From Turritopsis dohrnii (lineage: Eukaryota > Cnidaria > Hydrozoa > Anthoathecata > Oceaniidae), in contig BQMF02000472.1 in the NCBI GenBank assembly GCA_027922465.2, positions 248,001 through 312,000 on the forward strand: a DNA stretch of 64,000 bases, given 5' to 3'. How positions within the stretch are numbered: position 1 is the stretch's first letter; each line of letters opens with the position of its first letter. Below, piece after piece: positions 35,128 to 47,448 of this stretch. The position numbers and the translations under genes are program-made. The notes beneath the pieces are model-generated. The model was not told the origin of the DNA. It did no database searches and was given only the letters and a program-made list of their open reading frames with translations.

Positions 35128-38100
35128 ATGAATTCTGATCATGACTATGGAATCCCTCAAAGGTTTGCATTGCCTAGATCACAATTTGATAGAGATGTAG
35201 TTGATGCACGGCAACAACATCAACAACAACAACCCCCTGCTGATGACCCTCAACAACGTCGTCGCATTAGACATGCTGAACGACAAAGGAGATACCGTGC
35301 AAATCAAAGTGAGATTCGTGCTCAATTGAGAAGGGAGAGGGATGCACAACTTCAAAGACAGCGACGGGCTAATGAGCAACCGGAACAAGTTGCTGCTCGA
35401 CTCCTATCACAAGCTCACCGACAGCAGTCGTTAAGAGATAACGAGCAACCTGAGCAAGTTGCTGCTCGACTAGAAGCGCAAGCTCACCGGCAGCAGTCGT
35501 TAAGAGATAACGAGCAACCTGAGCAAGTTGCTGCTCGACTTGAAGCGCAAGCTCACCGACAACAGGCGCTAAGAGATAATGAGCAACCTGATCAAGTAGC
35601 TGCTCGACGTGAAACTGATGCTCAACATCACCAACTTCTGAGAAACAATGAGCAACCCGAACAAGCTGCTGCTCGCATGCATCTGATGCTCAGCAGCACC
35701 AATATGTAAGAAGCAATGAGCAACCCGAACAAGCTGATGCTCGACGTGCAGCTAATGCTCAACAACACCAAAGAGCATATGTCCGAAACAGACAAGTGCG
35801 CAGGGCTCGGTTTTTAAATGCTGCACGGATTGATATTGAAAACAATAATTTACCTGACATTCATTCTTTAGGTGAATTTAACGTTTTATGTGAACATTGT
35901 GGAGCACTCAAATTCGACCGTGAAACTAATTTTAAATGTTGCACAAATGGAAAGGTACATCTTCCAAATTTATTAAATTATCCGCCTGAGTTAAGGAATC
36001 TTTTACTTGATGATTCTGCACTGGGTAAACATTTCCGTAAGTGTATTAGAGTTTATAATAATGCATTTAGTTTTGCTTCTCTGTCAGCTAATCTACGTCC
36101 GCCCCCAGGAAATGGGCCTCCATGTTTTAGGATATGTGGACAACTGCTACATAGGTATGGAGCACTGCATGCTAATGAAAACCAAGTGCCTATGTTTAGC
36201 CAACTGTATATTATCGAAGCTGCTAATTCGCTTGACATGCGTATGCAAAACCCTTCCAATGCGGATTGCAACAGAGACTTGATGGGGCAAATACAAACGG
36301 TTATTAATAGAGTTTCACCTTATGCCGCAGCATATCGTAACTTGGCTCAGGTCGAACGAGAAGAAGAAGAAAGGGCGCTCTTAGAAAATAGACCAACCTC
36401 GGTAGTGGGTATGTATATGCGTGAAGGTGAAGACAGGAGGAGATACAATGCTCCACATCACGAAGAAGTCGCAGCAATTTTTGTAGGTAACGACGGTGCA
36501 CCTCCTGCTGGTAGAAATATTGTAGTGTATCCAAGAGATCAGCCCTTGCGAAATATTTCTTACATGTCGACAAACATTGACTCCATGATGTATCCAATAA
36601 TTTTTCCTAGAGGTGATCCTGGATGGAGTCCGAACATGAATCACGTACAACAGCATGCAACTGAAAGGCGGAATAAAATTACACAATTGCAGTATTACAT
36701 TTATCGTATTGCCATTAGACGTGAATTTTCTGCTTTACATTTAGCTGGAAAACTATTTCAACAGTTTGTTGTTGACAGCTATGTCAAAGTGGAGGGAGCG
36801 AGACTCGACTTCATACGCCAGAACCAAGAACAACTACGAGCGGATAGCTACACAGGCTTGATGGACTATTTGGAGGAAGCTGCCCATGAACGAAACCTCC
36901 GTGCGGGTAATATCGTTGTATTGCCATCTACGTTTTCAGGTTCACCGAGAAATATGCACCAATTGTACCTTGATGCTATGGCATTAGTTTCGAAAAAAGG
37001 TAAACCAGATTTATTTTTAACTTTTACATGCAATCCTAAATGGCCTGAAATTGTTCAAAATCTTTTGCCTGGTCAAACCGCATCAGATAGGCCAGATCTG
37101 GTTGCACGAGTATTCAAATTGAAGTTGGAAACTCTTAAAAACGATATTATCAAAGATTCTGTTCTAGGTGTATCTGTAGCACAGGTGGATGTTATAGAAT
37201 TTCAGAAAAGGGGTCTACCTCATGTGCACATGCTGTTGCATCTTGGCAACGAATTTAAGTTGCGCAATGGTGATGACATTGATTCATTGATATCAGCACG
37301 AATTCCAAATCGCGATCAAGAACCAGAACTTTATGAAATCATCAAATCCTGCATGGTCCATGGTCCATGTGGCCATTTGAATGTGTCTTCACCGTGTATG
37401 CAAGATGGTAAGTGCAGCAAAAATTTTCCGAAGCAGTTCAACAATGGAACTGTTTTAAATGTGGATGGCTATCCTTTATATCACCGACCAGATGACGGAA
37501 GAACTGTTCGAATTCGGAATATGGATCTTGACAACAGATGGATCGTCCCATACAACCCTTTCCTCAGCAAAAAGTACAATGCACATATAAACCTAGAGGC
37601 CTGTGTTTCCATTAAAAGCGTCAAGTATTTGTGCAAATACATTTACAAAGGACATGATACTGCTCATATTGAAATCAATGAGCGAATAGATCATGACGAA
37701 ATCAAAACCTTTTTAGATGCGAGGTATGTATCTGCTCCAGAAGCTGTGTGGCGTTTATGCTCTTTTCCAATGCACACTCAAAGTCATGCTATTTTACGAC
37801 TTCCTGTTCACCTTCCAAATGAGCAGCAGATTTTTTTCAGAGAAGGACAGGAACAAGCAGCACTGGAAAGAGCACACCAAGTTAACTGCTTGGTTCGAAT
37901 TAAATCGTGTTGACGAACAGGCACGTCAATATTTATATTCTGATATCCCTCACCATTACGTGTTTCAAACACGACAACATAAGTGGGTGACACGGCAGCG
38001 TGGAGCAGAAAAAATTGTAAGTAGAATGTACAATGCTAGCATTCGGCAAGGTGAAAGGTATTTCTTACGTGTGCTGTTGTTACATGTTCCTGGTGCGACT

Positions 38101-39797
38101 TCCTTTGAATACCTTAGAACTGTTAATGGGATTGTATATAGATCTTTTAGGGAAGCGTGTATTGCACTTGGACTATTGGATGATGATACTTTGTGGATAC
38201 GAACCATGGAGGAACTTGCCGCATCAGCAACTCCCTCTAAAATTCGTAAAGCGTTCTCCTTCATTCTGATCCATGGAGAGCCAAGCGATCCAGCTGAATT
38301 GTGGGAAAGATTCTGTGCTCACATGGTTGAAGATTTTTTGAGACACCAGACTGAAGTACAAGCAGAGCAGTCAGCTCTTGGTAAAATTCAGGAAGTCCTG
38401 CAGCAATTTGGTAGGGTTGTTACTGACTTTGATTTACCTGCTTTTGAACAAGCTATTGCAGACGATCTACCAAATGCTGATGAAATGAGGGAAGAAGCCA
38501 TCAACATGAGGAACACGTTGAATGCTGACCAGGTTGCTGTTTCGGATGCAGTCCTAGATGCAGTGACAACAAACAACAATGATAACGCTCAAATTTTCTT
38601 CCTTGATGGACCAGGTGGAACAGGTAAAACTTTCACGTACAATTACATCATTCGTGAGGTTATTGGAAGAAACCTATTAGTAAGTACGTGTGCGTGGACT
38701 GGAATTGCAGCAACCCTGTTACAAAATGGTAAGACAGTCCATTCTCTTTTTAAATTACCTGTTCCTGTATTGGACAATTCAACATGCAACGTCAAGCCTA
38801 ATAGTAGGCACACTGATTTCTTACGTAGCCAGCATATTTTGATATTTGATGAGGCAAGTATGATTCCTAAGCATGCACTTGAGGCTATTGATAGAATGTT
38901 CAGGGATATCTGTAACAGTGATGTGCCTTTTGCTGGAAAGGTTGTTCTTTTAGGTGGTGATTTTAGACAGACTCTTCCAGTAGTGAGAAGAGGCAGACCA
39001 GCTCAGATAGTGGAAGCATGCATCAAGAGCTCTGTCTTGTGGCCAATAGTCCAAATCTTCCATCTGAATGTCAACATGAGAGCTGCATCTGGGCAAAGGG
39101 AATTTGCGGAATTCCTACTTGAATTAGGAAACGGAGCGATACCGAAAAAAGTGGATGATCCATTTAAAGACTCCATTGAAATTCTGCATCAATGTGTTTT
39201 GCATGAAAATGATGATATCGTCCACTCTATTTTTAGTGATACTTTAGTGTCGATTCTGTTGTTTCCGATGAGCAAGAAGAGATTGACTTGTATCCGATGG
39301 AGTTCATCAATTCGCTTACTCCTTCTGGAATGCCTCCACACCGGTTGAACTTGAAAGTCAACAGTATAGTGATGCTGCTGCGAAATTTATCGTTGAAGGA
39401 CGGTTTATGCAACGGCACCCGATTAGTCATCCGTAATCTGCGAGAGAATATCCTTGATTGTGAAGTGCTGACCGGTATCTCCGCGGGAAATCGAGTGCTC
39501 ATTCCTAGAGTGACATTATGTCCGAATGATACCAACCTTCCGTTTCAGCTGAAGCGTACACAATTTCCTCTCCGTTTGTCCTACGCAATAACCATAAACA
39601 AAAGTCAAGGTCAGACTTTTGAACGGGTTGGTATTTATATGCAAAGGCCTTGCTTCAGTCATGGTCAACTGTATGTTGCATTTTCACGAACACGAAGCTT
39701 TGAAGCAGTGAAAGTAAAGGTTTGTAGAACTTTGCAGCAAGGCTATGTGAGAGAGAGATGCTACACTAGAAATGTAGTCTACCAACAGGTATTATGA
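35128..39797 (+). pseudogene. Helitron 2 Rep-helicase (RepHel), lightly damaged
   Basis: N-terminal region with tandem 23-residue repeats (see 35370-35700). Rep nuclease: HUH motif intact as GLPHVHMLLHL, two-tyrosine motif YLCKYIYKGHD, zinc-like CEHCGA and CC. Helicase: Walker A GPGGTGKT, Walker B ILIFDEAS, TINKSQGQT. Frame breaks: about 35690 (one base), about 37880 (one or two bases), and about 39238, where the protein seems to lose about 50 residues. The active-site motifs are all kept, so inactivation is more recent than in Helitron 1. The last coding block ends CAACAG|GTATTA and could be a splice donor at 39788. Confidence 0.9.
35370..35790 (+). repeat. In-frame tandem repeat, 69-bp unit
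   Basis: Five to seven copies of a unit coding NEQPEQVAARLEAQAHRQQ with small changes (at 35370, 35440, 35509, 35578, 35647 and 35716). The repeat is Gln- and Arg-rich and likely helical. Unit number may vary between copies. Confidence 0.8.
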
Positions 39798-39889
39798 ATA
39801 TTTTTACCTTGCGAAAAATATACGTGCAATTGATATTAAATATTTTGAATTAAATCTTTACGCAAGGTTAATGAGGAGGCATTAGATTA

Positions 39890-40130
39890 TAGATAACCTG
39901 GAAATTAAATTTGTATACATTGAATTGAATATACTGAAATTAAAGCAGTTTACATTTAATTGAATTACACTGAATTGAGTTAATTGATTTGAATTACATT
40001 GAATTGAATTACTTTGAATTGAATTACATTGAATTGAATTATATTGAATTGAATTGAATTACATTGAATGGAATTACATTGAATTGAATTACATTGAATT
40101 GAATTGAATGAGTGTAGCATTAGATTAGAT
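39890..40130 (+). repeat. ATTGAATTGAATTAC-type simple repeat
   Basis: A run of about 15 imperfect units of (ATTGAATT)GAATTAC in Helitron 2, after the RepHel end. Confidence 0.7.
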
Positions 40131-40245
40131 GACCTAGAAATTAGATAAGTTTACATTGAATATGCCAAATGATTAGTATATAGCATTAGATTAGATTACC
40201 TTGAACTTAGAGTAGATTGAAGATTGAATAGATTATGGAAGATAA

Positions 40246-40389
40246 TGGAAGCGGCATGGAGCCGGGAGGAAGGAGGGTATGAAAGCGGCATGAAGCCGGG
40301 TGGAGGAGGGTATGAAAGCGGCATGAAGCCGGGTGGAGGAGGGTATGAAAGCGGCATGGAGCCGGGTGGAGGAGGGTAGGCAAGCGGCA
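40246..40389 (+). repeat. 33-bp minisatellite with hairpin units
   Basis: Four to five copies of a unit carrying AGCGGCATGAAGCCGGGT and GGAGGAGGGTA. Each unit holds a short CGGC...GCCG hairpin. The long open frames read from it are a by-product of the repeat. Confidence 0.75.
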
Positions 40390-40628
40390 AAAAGCCGTTG
40401 TATGTGTGACATATTGTAATTTATTCTCTTTTTTTGAGGTTCTGATGTCATTGAAAAGGCAGTTTTATCATTGTTATACAGTAACATATGTCATACATAT
40501 TGAACTGCATGGTTTCTTTTAAAAATTGGTATGAATGTTTCCCTTATAATTCTTTTCCTTTTTTTAACCTGATAGTCCATTGTTATTTGCATAGCTGCAG
40601 TTCACTAACAATTTCTTTTCTTTTTTAG

Positions 40629-41262
40629 ATAGGGAGACAAAGCGTAAACTTCTCCAGATTATTGAATTTACATTGTGGTATTGAGACACCATATACTCAG
40701 CTAAATGATTTTTTCATTAAGCATGGGTAAGAAACCTTTTAAAAATGACATTTCGTTGCTCTTATTTGTCTGTTGGTTTGTTTGTTTCGTTTCTCTTCAG
40801 CCTATGTTTATTGAGATATTAGCCAGTTAGAAATTCATGACATCGCCCACCCTCCTTTTTAGCAGTTTAAATTTCTTAAAAGTCCATTGAACATTGCTTA
40901 TTATACCTATCTATACGGTTTCTTCTGGAAGAATAGACTTTGTCAATCCCTTTTTGGCTTGGGATAACCAGAAGTTTTTACCCTGGTGTCTGTATAATAA
41001 TCACACGTGTTTCATATAATCGGGCTTGAGAACATGTGTACGTTTTTCTTTTAGTAAGCCAATGGCCACGTCATCTACTGGTCCTCTTCTCGAACCGTTT
41101 CTGAAGGAACCTCGTGTGCGTACCAACTATAATCTGAATGTATTCTTAGTAAATTTAAGAATGACAATAATAAAAACGTTAAATAAACTATTCAGTTCTT
41201 TTCTTGATTCCCCTGTTTCCGATTTTTGTGAACTCTTTGGTGGTGCCACAAACGCATGCTGA
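40629..41262 (+). other. Two possible downstream exons in Helitron 2
   Basis: Exon-like blocks 40629-40726 (after TTTTTTAG, before GTAAGA) and 41055-41262 (after CTTTTAG, stop at 41260-41262). Joined, they stay open: the first begins IGRQSVNFSRLL, the second passes through MATSSTGPLLEPFL. The phase matches a donor at 39788 in the last RepHel block, so RepHel may have a spliced C-terminal extension. No similarity is recognised. Confidence 0.4.
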
Positions 41263-41297
41263 ACATTGGCGGCGAGCGACGCCGCCTTGGCGGCTAG

Positions 41298-41470
41298 TGT
41301 AGCTTTAAATCTTGAATCAGCAGATGAAATTCCCCTTTTTGCTTTCGTTCTTGGTAAAGTTGACGTACCCAGAATCTTTTCTTGTATTTCTTATCGTCTT
41401 CATCTTCCAAAGTTAATAATTTTAAATATTGAATCTTTTTCAGCAGTAATAGTCGTCTTTTCAACTCCAT
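41298..41470 (-). pseudogene. PIF/Harbinger transposase, N-terminal part
   Basis: Starts at ATG 41470 (MELKRRLLLLKK) and contains RFWVRQLYQERKQKGEFH, the usual PIF N-terminal signature, ending at LKLH where Helitron 2 begins. The continuation is at 34536. Confidence 0.85.
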
Positions 41471-41599
41471 TTTGATTTCAATGCTTATGGAAATGGAAAT
41501 CAAAACACAGTTGCAGCGCGCAGCAGAATATTCCGCTCCGCGCGTAATTTTACGCCTAGTGGAAAACCGGCTTAAAGCAAGAAAGTCTACTAACATTCT

Positions 41600-42947
41600 A
41601 AATGCGACTGCGACAATGAACCTGTTGGTCAGTCAATGATCCGAAATAAACCATTAATGTTACATGACCTAATAAATTTACAAAACTTTATTAAATCTCC
41701 CTTGAAGCTGAAAAAAAACCTGAAAACACACACATTTTACCTTTTGCCTTCCCACCTTTTTTGTAAGCATTATGTCTTTTACAGCCCTTTCTCTAAAAGA
41801 AGAGATAAAGTTAATACAATTATAACACCGTCTCTGTTTCTAATTACGAATGGCCTACCTATTTCAAAAAGCAACAAGAGCGGGATGGCGCAAAATGGTA
41901 GCAGCAGACGCATACCCTATGCTACTTACATTTGATAATAAATGTGCTGCTTAGTTTAACCATGTAAAATGCAAATGTTCATAAAAAGTTTTATTAAGTT
42001 TCAAGTTTTCCACTGAATGAAAAAGGGTCTTCAAATGTTTTAGTGAACAACCTTACAGCAACTATCAGTATAGATCAGGCTTAATAAAACCACCTAAGAA
42101 ACTTATTGTTTAAACACAAAAGAAATGAAGTGAATGCATATGTGATTTGTAATTATGCATAAAAAGAGCAGTCATAAGAAAACGCGTGGAAAATATTTTA
42201 GAAAAAATTTAAAGATTCCTTGTTTATGAAAATTTATCGAAAAGCATTCTAGGTTTCGACATTCTTGACCATGATGATTAAGGAGGCATAAACTAGAGAT
42301 TATTTCCCAATGACAAAGTTGTAGTCTACGATTAGGTGAGCACTGACAACTCACTTGAAAAGTATTTTGTTAACGAAACTGGAGACGCCAAATGGTCAAA
42401 CAGAAGTAAGCAAAAATATGTTATATTATCCTTGTAGTAGTAGAGTTTTCTTCTTCATATGAAAAGCACCACCATATATGAATACCGTAAAAAGATTCTG
42501 GTCATAGTAATACATCAATAGACTCACCAAAGCAAAATTTGAGTTATAGTTTAATTGACAGTAAGAGATGTTTAATGGTTTGTTTTCTGAACGGTTTAGA
42601 TTTAGCGTTTGCAATTTAGGAAGGCAATTCGTAATTAGAGGGGGAGAGACAGTAGGAAATAGAATGCATACTGCGATAAAAATGTCATGTTCCATATATA
42701 TATGCATACCTTACCAGTAAATATGTCAATCATACCCGGCAACAACTTTTTACACAGGTCATTGATTTGAGATAATGAAAGTTTTCTATATATAAAACAA
42801 GCCAGTAAAGAATAATAATAACATCTAGCCATTGAAATAAGTTGTAACAGGGTCCATGCGGCTTATGGGTTTATGCGAGCAATGCGCGAAACATTATGCA
42901 CTTTCTCAAATCTGAGCTAACATTATTGCACTTTCTCAAATCTGAGC

Positions 42948-43009
<62 letters not shown>

Positions 43010-44050
43010 GTATGTGCATAGTCTTCACGTTTCCTACTAAGACTTTCGCAAATATTCTTGATCTCCCTTGCCGTTTAAATTCAATATTTTTGCTTGAAAT
43101 TCGAAATAGAACGAACAATATTAAAGGAAAACGCTAAACAAACTTTTCTCAGGGTGTTTTTGACCTTCCATCAGGTTACACAGCGAAGATAGTAGGAAAG
43201 GTAACTTATGGCTGCGGCAGATGCTTCCTTGCCATGGTACTTGAAAATTTTTTATTTTTAGGGAAAGATCATTGTACCACCTACTTAAATCCATAAATTT
43301 GAGATTACCACACATACCTAATATCCTGTTTTGAAGGGTTTTTCAAAATTGAAAGATCCATGACTGTGCTAACCGTACAACTCAGTAGTGTTTTTAAAAA
43401 TGCTCTTTTTTTCGTCATTTTGCAACTCTGTCTTTGAGTGAGTGTTGTGAATGAGTACTTAGGATGTATAATGCGAAATTTTACACGAGCATTGACAAAA
43501 CCTATCGTTAGGTTTTGGCAAAATTTCATTTCGTAAGAACTCCTCATATTAGAATTATCAAACATCAAAGTAACCAGTTCGTACTTTTTTTTGAACGGAT
43601 GAACAGTGACCTATTTCCGATATTCATCCCAACCAATAAATCTTTGAAGGTAAAACCAATAATTCATATTTTTTTGTGGTAACTTAGTGTTTATATGTAG
43701 GATGAATGTTTTTTAATAATTTTTGGAAATTCCTGTAAAGAAACTATGTAAAATCCTTTAAAAGAATCCAAATTCAGTTACTATTACAATGTGATATGTT
43801 TTGACAAGAGTTCATTGTGTGGTTGGTGTTGTTCTTGTAACTCTACGTTATATGTTATGCAGGGACTTGCGGAAGCAGGGGATGTGGAAAAGTGATAGGA
43901 ATGTACTAGAAAACAAAAACGCAAACTAAAAGTGCGCAACGGAAGTTGAGCAAAAGTCCAGGCTAAGAAACTAAACAGACACAAATATACAACACAGGGC
44001 TCCGTACTTGGTGTTGAAGCCAGTTAGTATGTCTGAAAATTTACTTTAGA
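41600..44050. other. Long stretch without a gene
   Basis: AT-rich. Holds the CTAT microsatellite (42950-43010) and a 31-bp direct repeat just before it (CACTTTCTCAAATCTGAGCT at 42899 and 42930). No coding evidence. Confidence 0.5.
42950..43010. repeat. (CTAT)n microsatellite
   Basis: About 15 uninterrupted tetranucleotide units. Confidence 0.95.
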
Positions 44051-44054
44051 ATTT

Positions 44055-45057
44055 ACCTCAGAAGGACAACGCTATCTATGAGCATCTATCGGAACGGACT
44101 CATTCCGTGATAAATACGTCAATGAGAAAGTAACCGATTGGTGCACAGAAATATTTAAGTTAAGTGAAATAGCTAAATCACAACCTCAAGCCGCCTACTC
44201 CGCATTCATCCACGGTGAAGTACTCAAATTTACTTATTTTATGCGTACAATTCCTGGGATGGTAGTATACCTTAAGAGACTAGATGATACGATCACCTAC
44301 AACTTACTGCCAGCAATTTATTCATTTATTACTGAAGAAGAAAGAACACCATTCTCGCTGTCAACACGTCTAGGAGGACTCTCTATTCCTATACTATCAG
44401 AAATTGCAATAAGTCATTTTGAAGCATCCCAGACCGTAACGGCTCCGCTCGTCACAGTAATGATAAACCAAACCTACCAAATACGCAATTCAACAGATGT
44501 CAATACAGCAAAATCGAAAATATCTGCCGCACAAGAAGCCATTCATGCACGAAAATCAAAGGAAATAGACGATACTCTACTAGCTAATGTACGTATAAGT
44601 ATCATTGAAGTAAGAGAGAAAGGCACCTCAAGCTGGTTAACCGTATTACCACTTTCTGAGTTCGGGTTTGACCTGAACGCACGACATCTCCGGTATAACA
44701 AACCACTACATGGACTACATATAAATGTGTATGCGGAGAAAGTTATAATGTAAATCATGCCTTAAACTGTAAACGAGGAGGATAACAACATTCGCGATTA
44801 CAAGGCAGAACTTTTAAGGCAAACACAGACCGATGTAGAAATTAAACCACTTAAACATTTAAATGGCGAGCAGGTATCAGGACTTTCGTAAGGACCTGAT
44901 ACTCGTTCCAGAGTATTGCGAAATAGACAGAACACATATTTTTGGTATTTGCATAAATAATGCCAATGCGGAATCTCAGAGACTCATCGTACCCAGAAAA
45001 ATTTTAGAAAAACACGAAAAAGAAAAGAAACGCCAATACAATGCTTTGGGGTTTTAA
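44055..45057 (+). pseudogene. Retroelement reverse-transcriptase C-terminal remnant
   Basis: Open from about 44050: EGQRYLGASIG-like start, DWCTEIFKLSEIAKSQPQAAYSAF, YFMRTIPGM, then RLGGLSIPILSE, and SSWLTVLPLSEFGF at the end of the long frame (44753). A second block (44790-45057) has RDYKAELLRQTQTDVEI and, in another frame, NANAESQRL and KILEKHEKEKKRQYN. Reverse transcriptases with this C-terminal region are common in cnidarian genomes; the clade cannot be fixed here. The RT core and the CxC...H zinc block are missing, and frames are broken after 44753. Confidence 0.6.
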
Positions 45058-45319
45058 TTTTGGGGTTCTCTTTCGAAGTATTCTCATGTATTAGAAGAGT
45101 TAATAGCTTGCATTGCACCGTGCCAGTGGAAATGCAACAGGCCGCAGGTTCTCACACTCGCTTTGGCAGTTACTAGTAGGTGTTCTGTTTTGCTAATTAA
45201 TTGCTTGGTTGATTTGATCACCAGAAATCACTAAACGAAACACTATATATTTCCTCGGATTTGATTACAAGGGATTCTTTAACTTGTGAACAACTTGTGT
45301 TTAGTTAGGGACTGTTCAC
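45058..45319. other. Non-coding gap
   Basis: No feature recognised. Confidence 0.4.
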
Positions 45320-45740
45320 AAATGACGTCAACTGTTAGGGGGGGAGGGGGGTTATACTAAAGTTGACGCTGGTTGGCGGGGGAGGGGGGAGGGGATGTGA
45401 TACTAGTTGACGTCAACCCACACAATTTTGCAGAACCTTGATTTTTCTTATGAAAATGTTAACACTGAATGTGATCTTGATGTGGTCCATTATGCACAAA
45501 CGTAAAACAATAAGCACAGATGGAGTTTGATCAGAGAAAAATTACACGAAGATCATTTCAAATATTTTCACGTCTTATCAGAAATGCGTAAGAAACAAAC
45601 ATACAAGAGGACAAGTGGGGTGGATGGAGGTTGTTTTGTTTTGGAGGGGTGGGGGTGTCTTCTCAAACGATGACGTCAACTGAGGGGGAGGGGGCAACGC
45701 AAAGTTGACGCAGGTTGACAGAGGGGGAGGGGGGTCAAAA
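45320..45740. repeat. G-rich repeat with CRE-like ATGACGTCAACT motifs
   Basis: Two direct copies of the order ATGACGTCAACT, a G-run, (A)AAGTTGACGC(T/A)GGTTG, a G-run start at about 45322 and 45670. Between them is TTGACGTCAA at 45408. Runs of five or more G separated by A suit G-quadruplex formation. It may be a small transposon; the ends are not clear. Confidence 0.6.
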
Positions 45741-46428
45741 ATTTAAAATTTGTACTGAATACGTTCTGAATGAGAAATGGCGTAACAATAAGACACGATA
45801 CACTTGAATGACTTTGGAACACTTTATAACAGATATCTTACCAATAATCTAGGCTCTTTGATGTGAGACTTAGAAGAAGGACGTATCTCAAATTGGTAGA
45901 AGAGTTGGAATAATCGATAAAACTAATTAGTGTTCTGTGTATTCGAGTTATCAGGATGTCGTTAATACTATGTCCGTTACTGAGTATCTTAAGGGTCCGG
46001 CATTCTATATATTACAGGCATTTTATACTATTGTTATTGTTGTTCTTTCAATACCCTAACATTAAATCCACTATACGATCACGTGCTGTTCATTAATTAC
46101 GCCCCGAACCTTGGGAATAAGGGTGTAACAATAACTAATGCTAATTGTCGAGTTTCTCTTTCTTTATTAAGCTGGATCTTAGTTGGACCTCTAAGGATAA
46201 TAAAGAAAGACTAGCGGAAGAGTACAGTTCCACGAAATTTCCTTTTAAGTGTTAAGTAATTATTAATACTTCCAAGTTTTTCTTTTTTGGTAGTAATTAC
46301 TAATCCTCTTTCCAAAAATCTTGCGTTTACTTTAGATCCGGCCCTGATTGGAGTACATTGAAGACGAAAGTTTTCAGAATGATCATCTTTGGTCTTTACA
46401 ACGATCATATTACACATGCAACTAATGT
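45741..46428. other. Non-coding stretch
   Basis: AT-rich with short open frames but no motif. Probably 3' sequence of the small minus-strand gene at 46429. Confidence 0.4.
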
Positions 46429-47043
46429 TTAAATTACAAATAGCGTTAAAAAAAACCTCAGTGGATGTTTTTTTTTTCCATTTCTATACCTTAAATGTTC
46501 ATACTTCAGTCTTGTTTGGATTTGCTTCATGTCATACTTCTGCAATATTCTTTTCCCAATTGTGCTTTTTGCAAGTGCCACCTGAATTCTACTGATCGAA
46601 ATTGGTCCAGACCGAAAGATCTCAGAACAAGTCTCGATAATTACTTTAGCTTCTGTTTCCGACAATAGTTTAGATTTTCCAGTTAGTTGTTCGCCTTCAG
46701 ATTCACTTGATGATTCTTCAGGAGGAACGTAGCTTTGGTCGTTGAATCTGCTCTCTGGACTATCTCAGAAAAAAACCAGAAGAAATTACTATTTCCGAAA
46801 TTAAAGTAATTGCGCATAAATAATGACATACCTATGTCAATGTCCGGTACTTCAGTCGATAGATCAGAATCCGCACATAAAATACTTTTAGCTAGAATAT
46901 AAAGATAAACAATTTTCAGTTGAAATATCGATTTTTATTGTAAAGTAAAATCCTACCCCTATTGAAAGGCATTATGTTTTCGCAACCACTTTCCGAAAGA
47001 GGAATGATAGACGCAGTAACACTTTCAGTATCATTCGAATCTG
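46429..47043 (-). CDS. SANT-like small gene or C-terminal fragment
   Basis: Exons at about 47043-46967 (DSNDTESVTASIIP; donor GTAGGA), about 46890-46833 (ILCADSDLSTEVPDI) and about 46760-46450 (SYVPPEESSSESEGEQL, then LLSETEAKVIIETC and ISISRIQVALAK). An acidic tail followed by a helical segment resembles the C-terminus of the tyrosine-recombinase gene at 48395 (IWTSNETEEL...). It could be a fragment of a second copy of that gene. No start codon is assigned. Confidence 0.4.
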
Positions 47044-47448
47044 CGAGAAAAGATATGACAATATAATCAGAATGTGAAGTGAACTACATGCCAACGATTC
47101 TGAACATTAACTCCTCAAGATTCTGTTTGTAGCTCTAATAGTCACTATTCAGTTACTTTTAAAGAAGCGAAGTAGCATGGAAAACTTCAATTATAAAGGG
47201 TACAACTTCACAATTTTTTAGTTTAACCAACAATGCATTCAATACTCTTATCCATAAATGACACCATTCATTGCAGTCTATGCCGCGTTTTTAACAACAA
47301 TAATAGAGTTTCCAACCATAGCAATAGGGTTTTGGTACCGAGGTCATTATGGTTTTTATCGTACATGAAACATCATTATATTAAATTGAAATAAGGAACG
47401 ATAGGCAGAGAGCGAAAGTGACATAATTTTTGAAAATGAGTATCCACT

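Larger units (their letters stand above)
34537..41297 (+). mobile_element. Full-size Helitron 2 (6.8 kb)
   Basis: Starts TC (TCTATATATTAATACCCG) after an A, ends CTAG (41294-41297) before a T. The 3' hairpin GGCGGCGAGCGACGCCGCC is followed by TTGGCGG and CTAG. The insertion point is a Harbinger codon (LKLH|DQQLFF on the minus strand), which is restored when the element is removed. Contains a RepHel gene, tandem repeats and possibly captured or extra exons. Confidence 0.92.

Noticed and set aside
40196..40487. Proline-rich open frames
   Set aside because: They arise from the 33-bp minisatellite and have no start context or homologue.
42950..43010. CRISPR-like regular repeat
   Set aside because: A simple tetranucleotide microsatellite without spacers.
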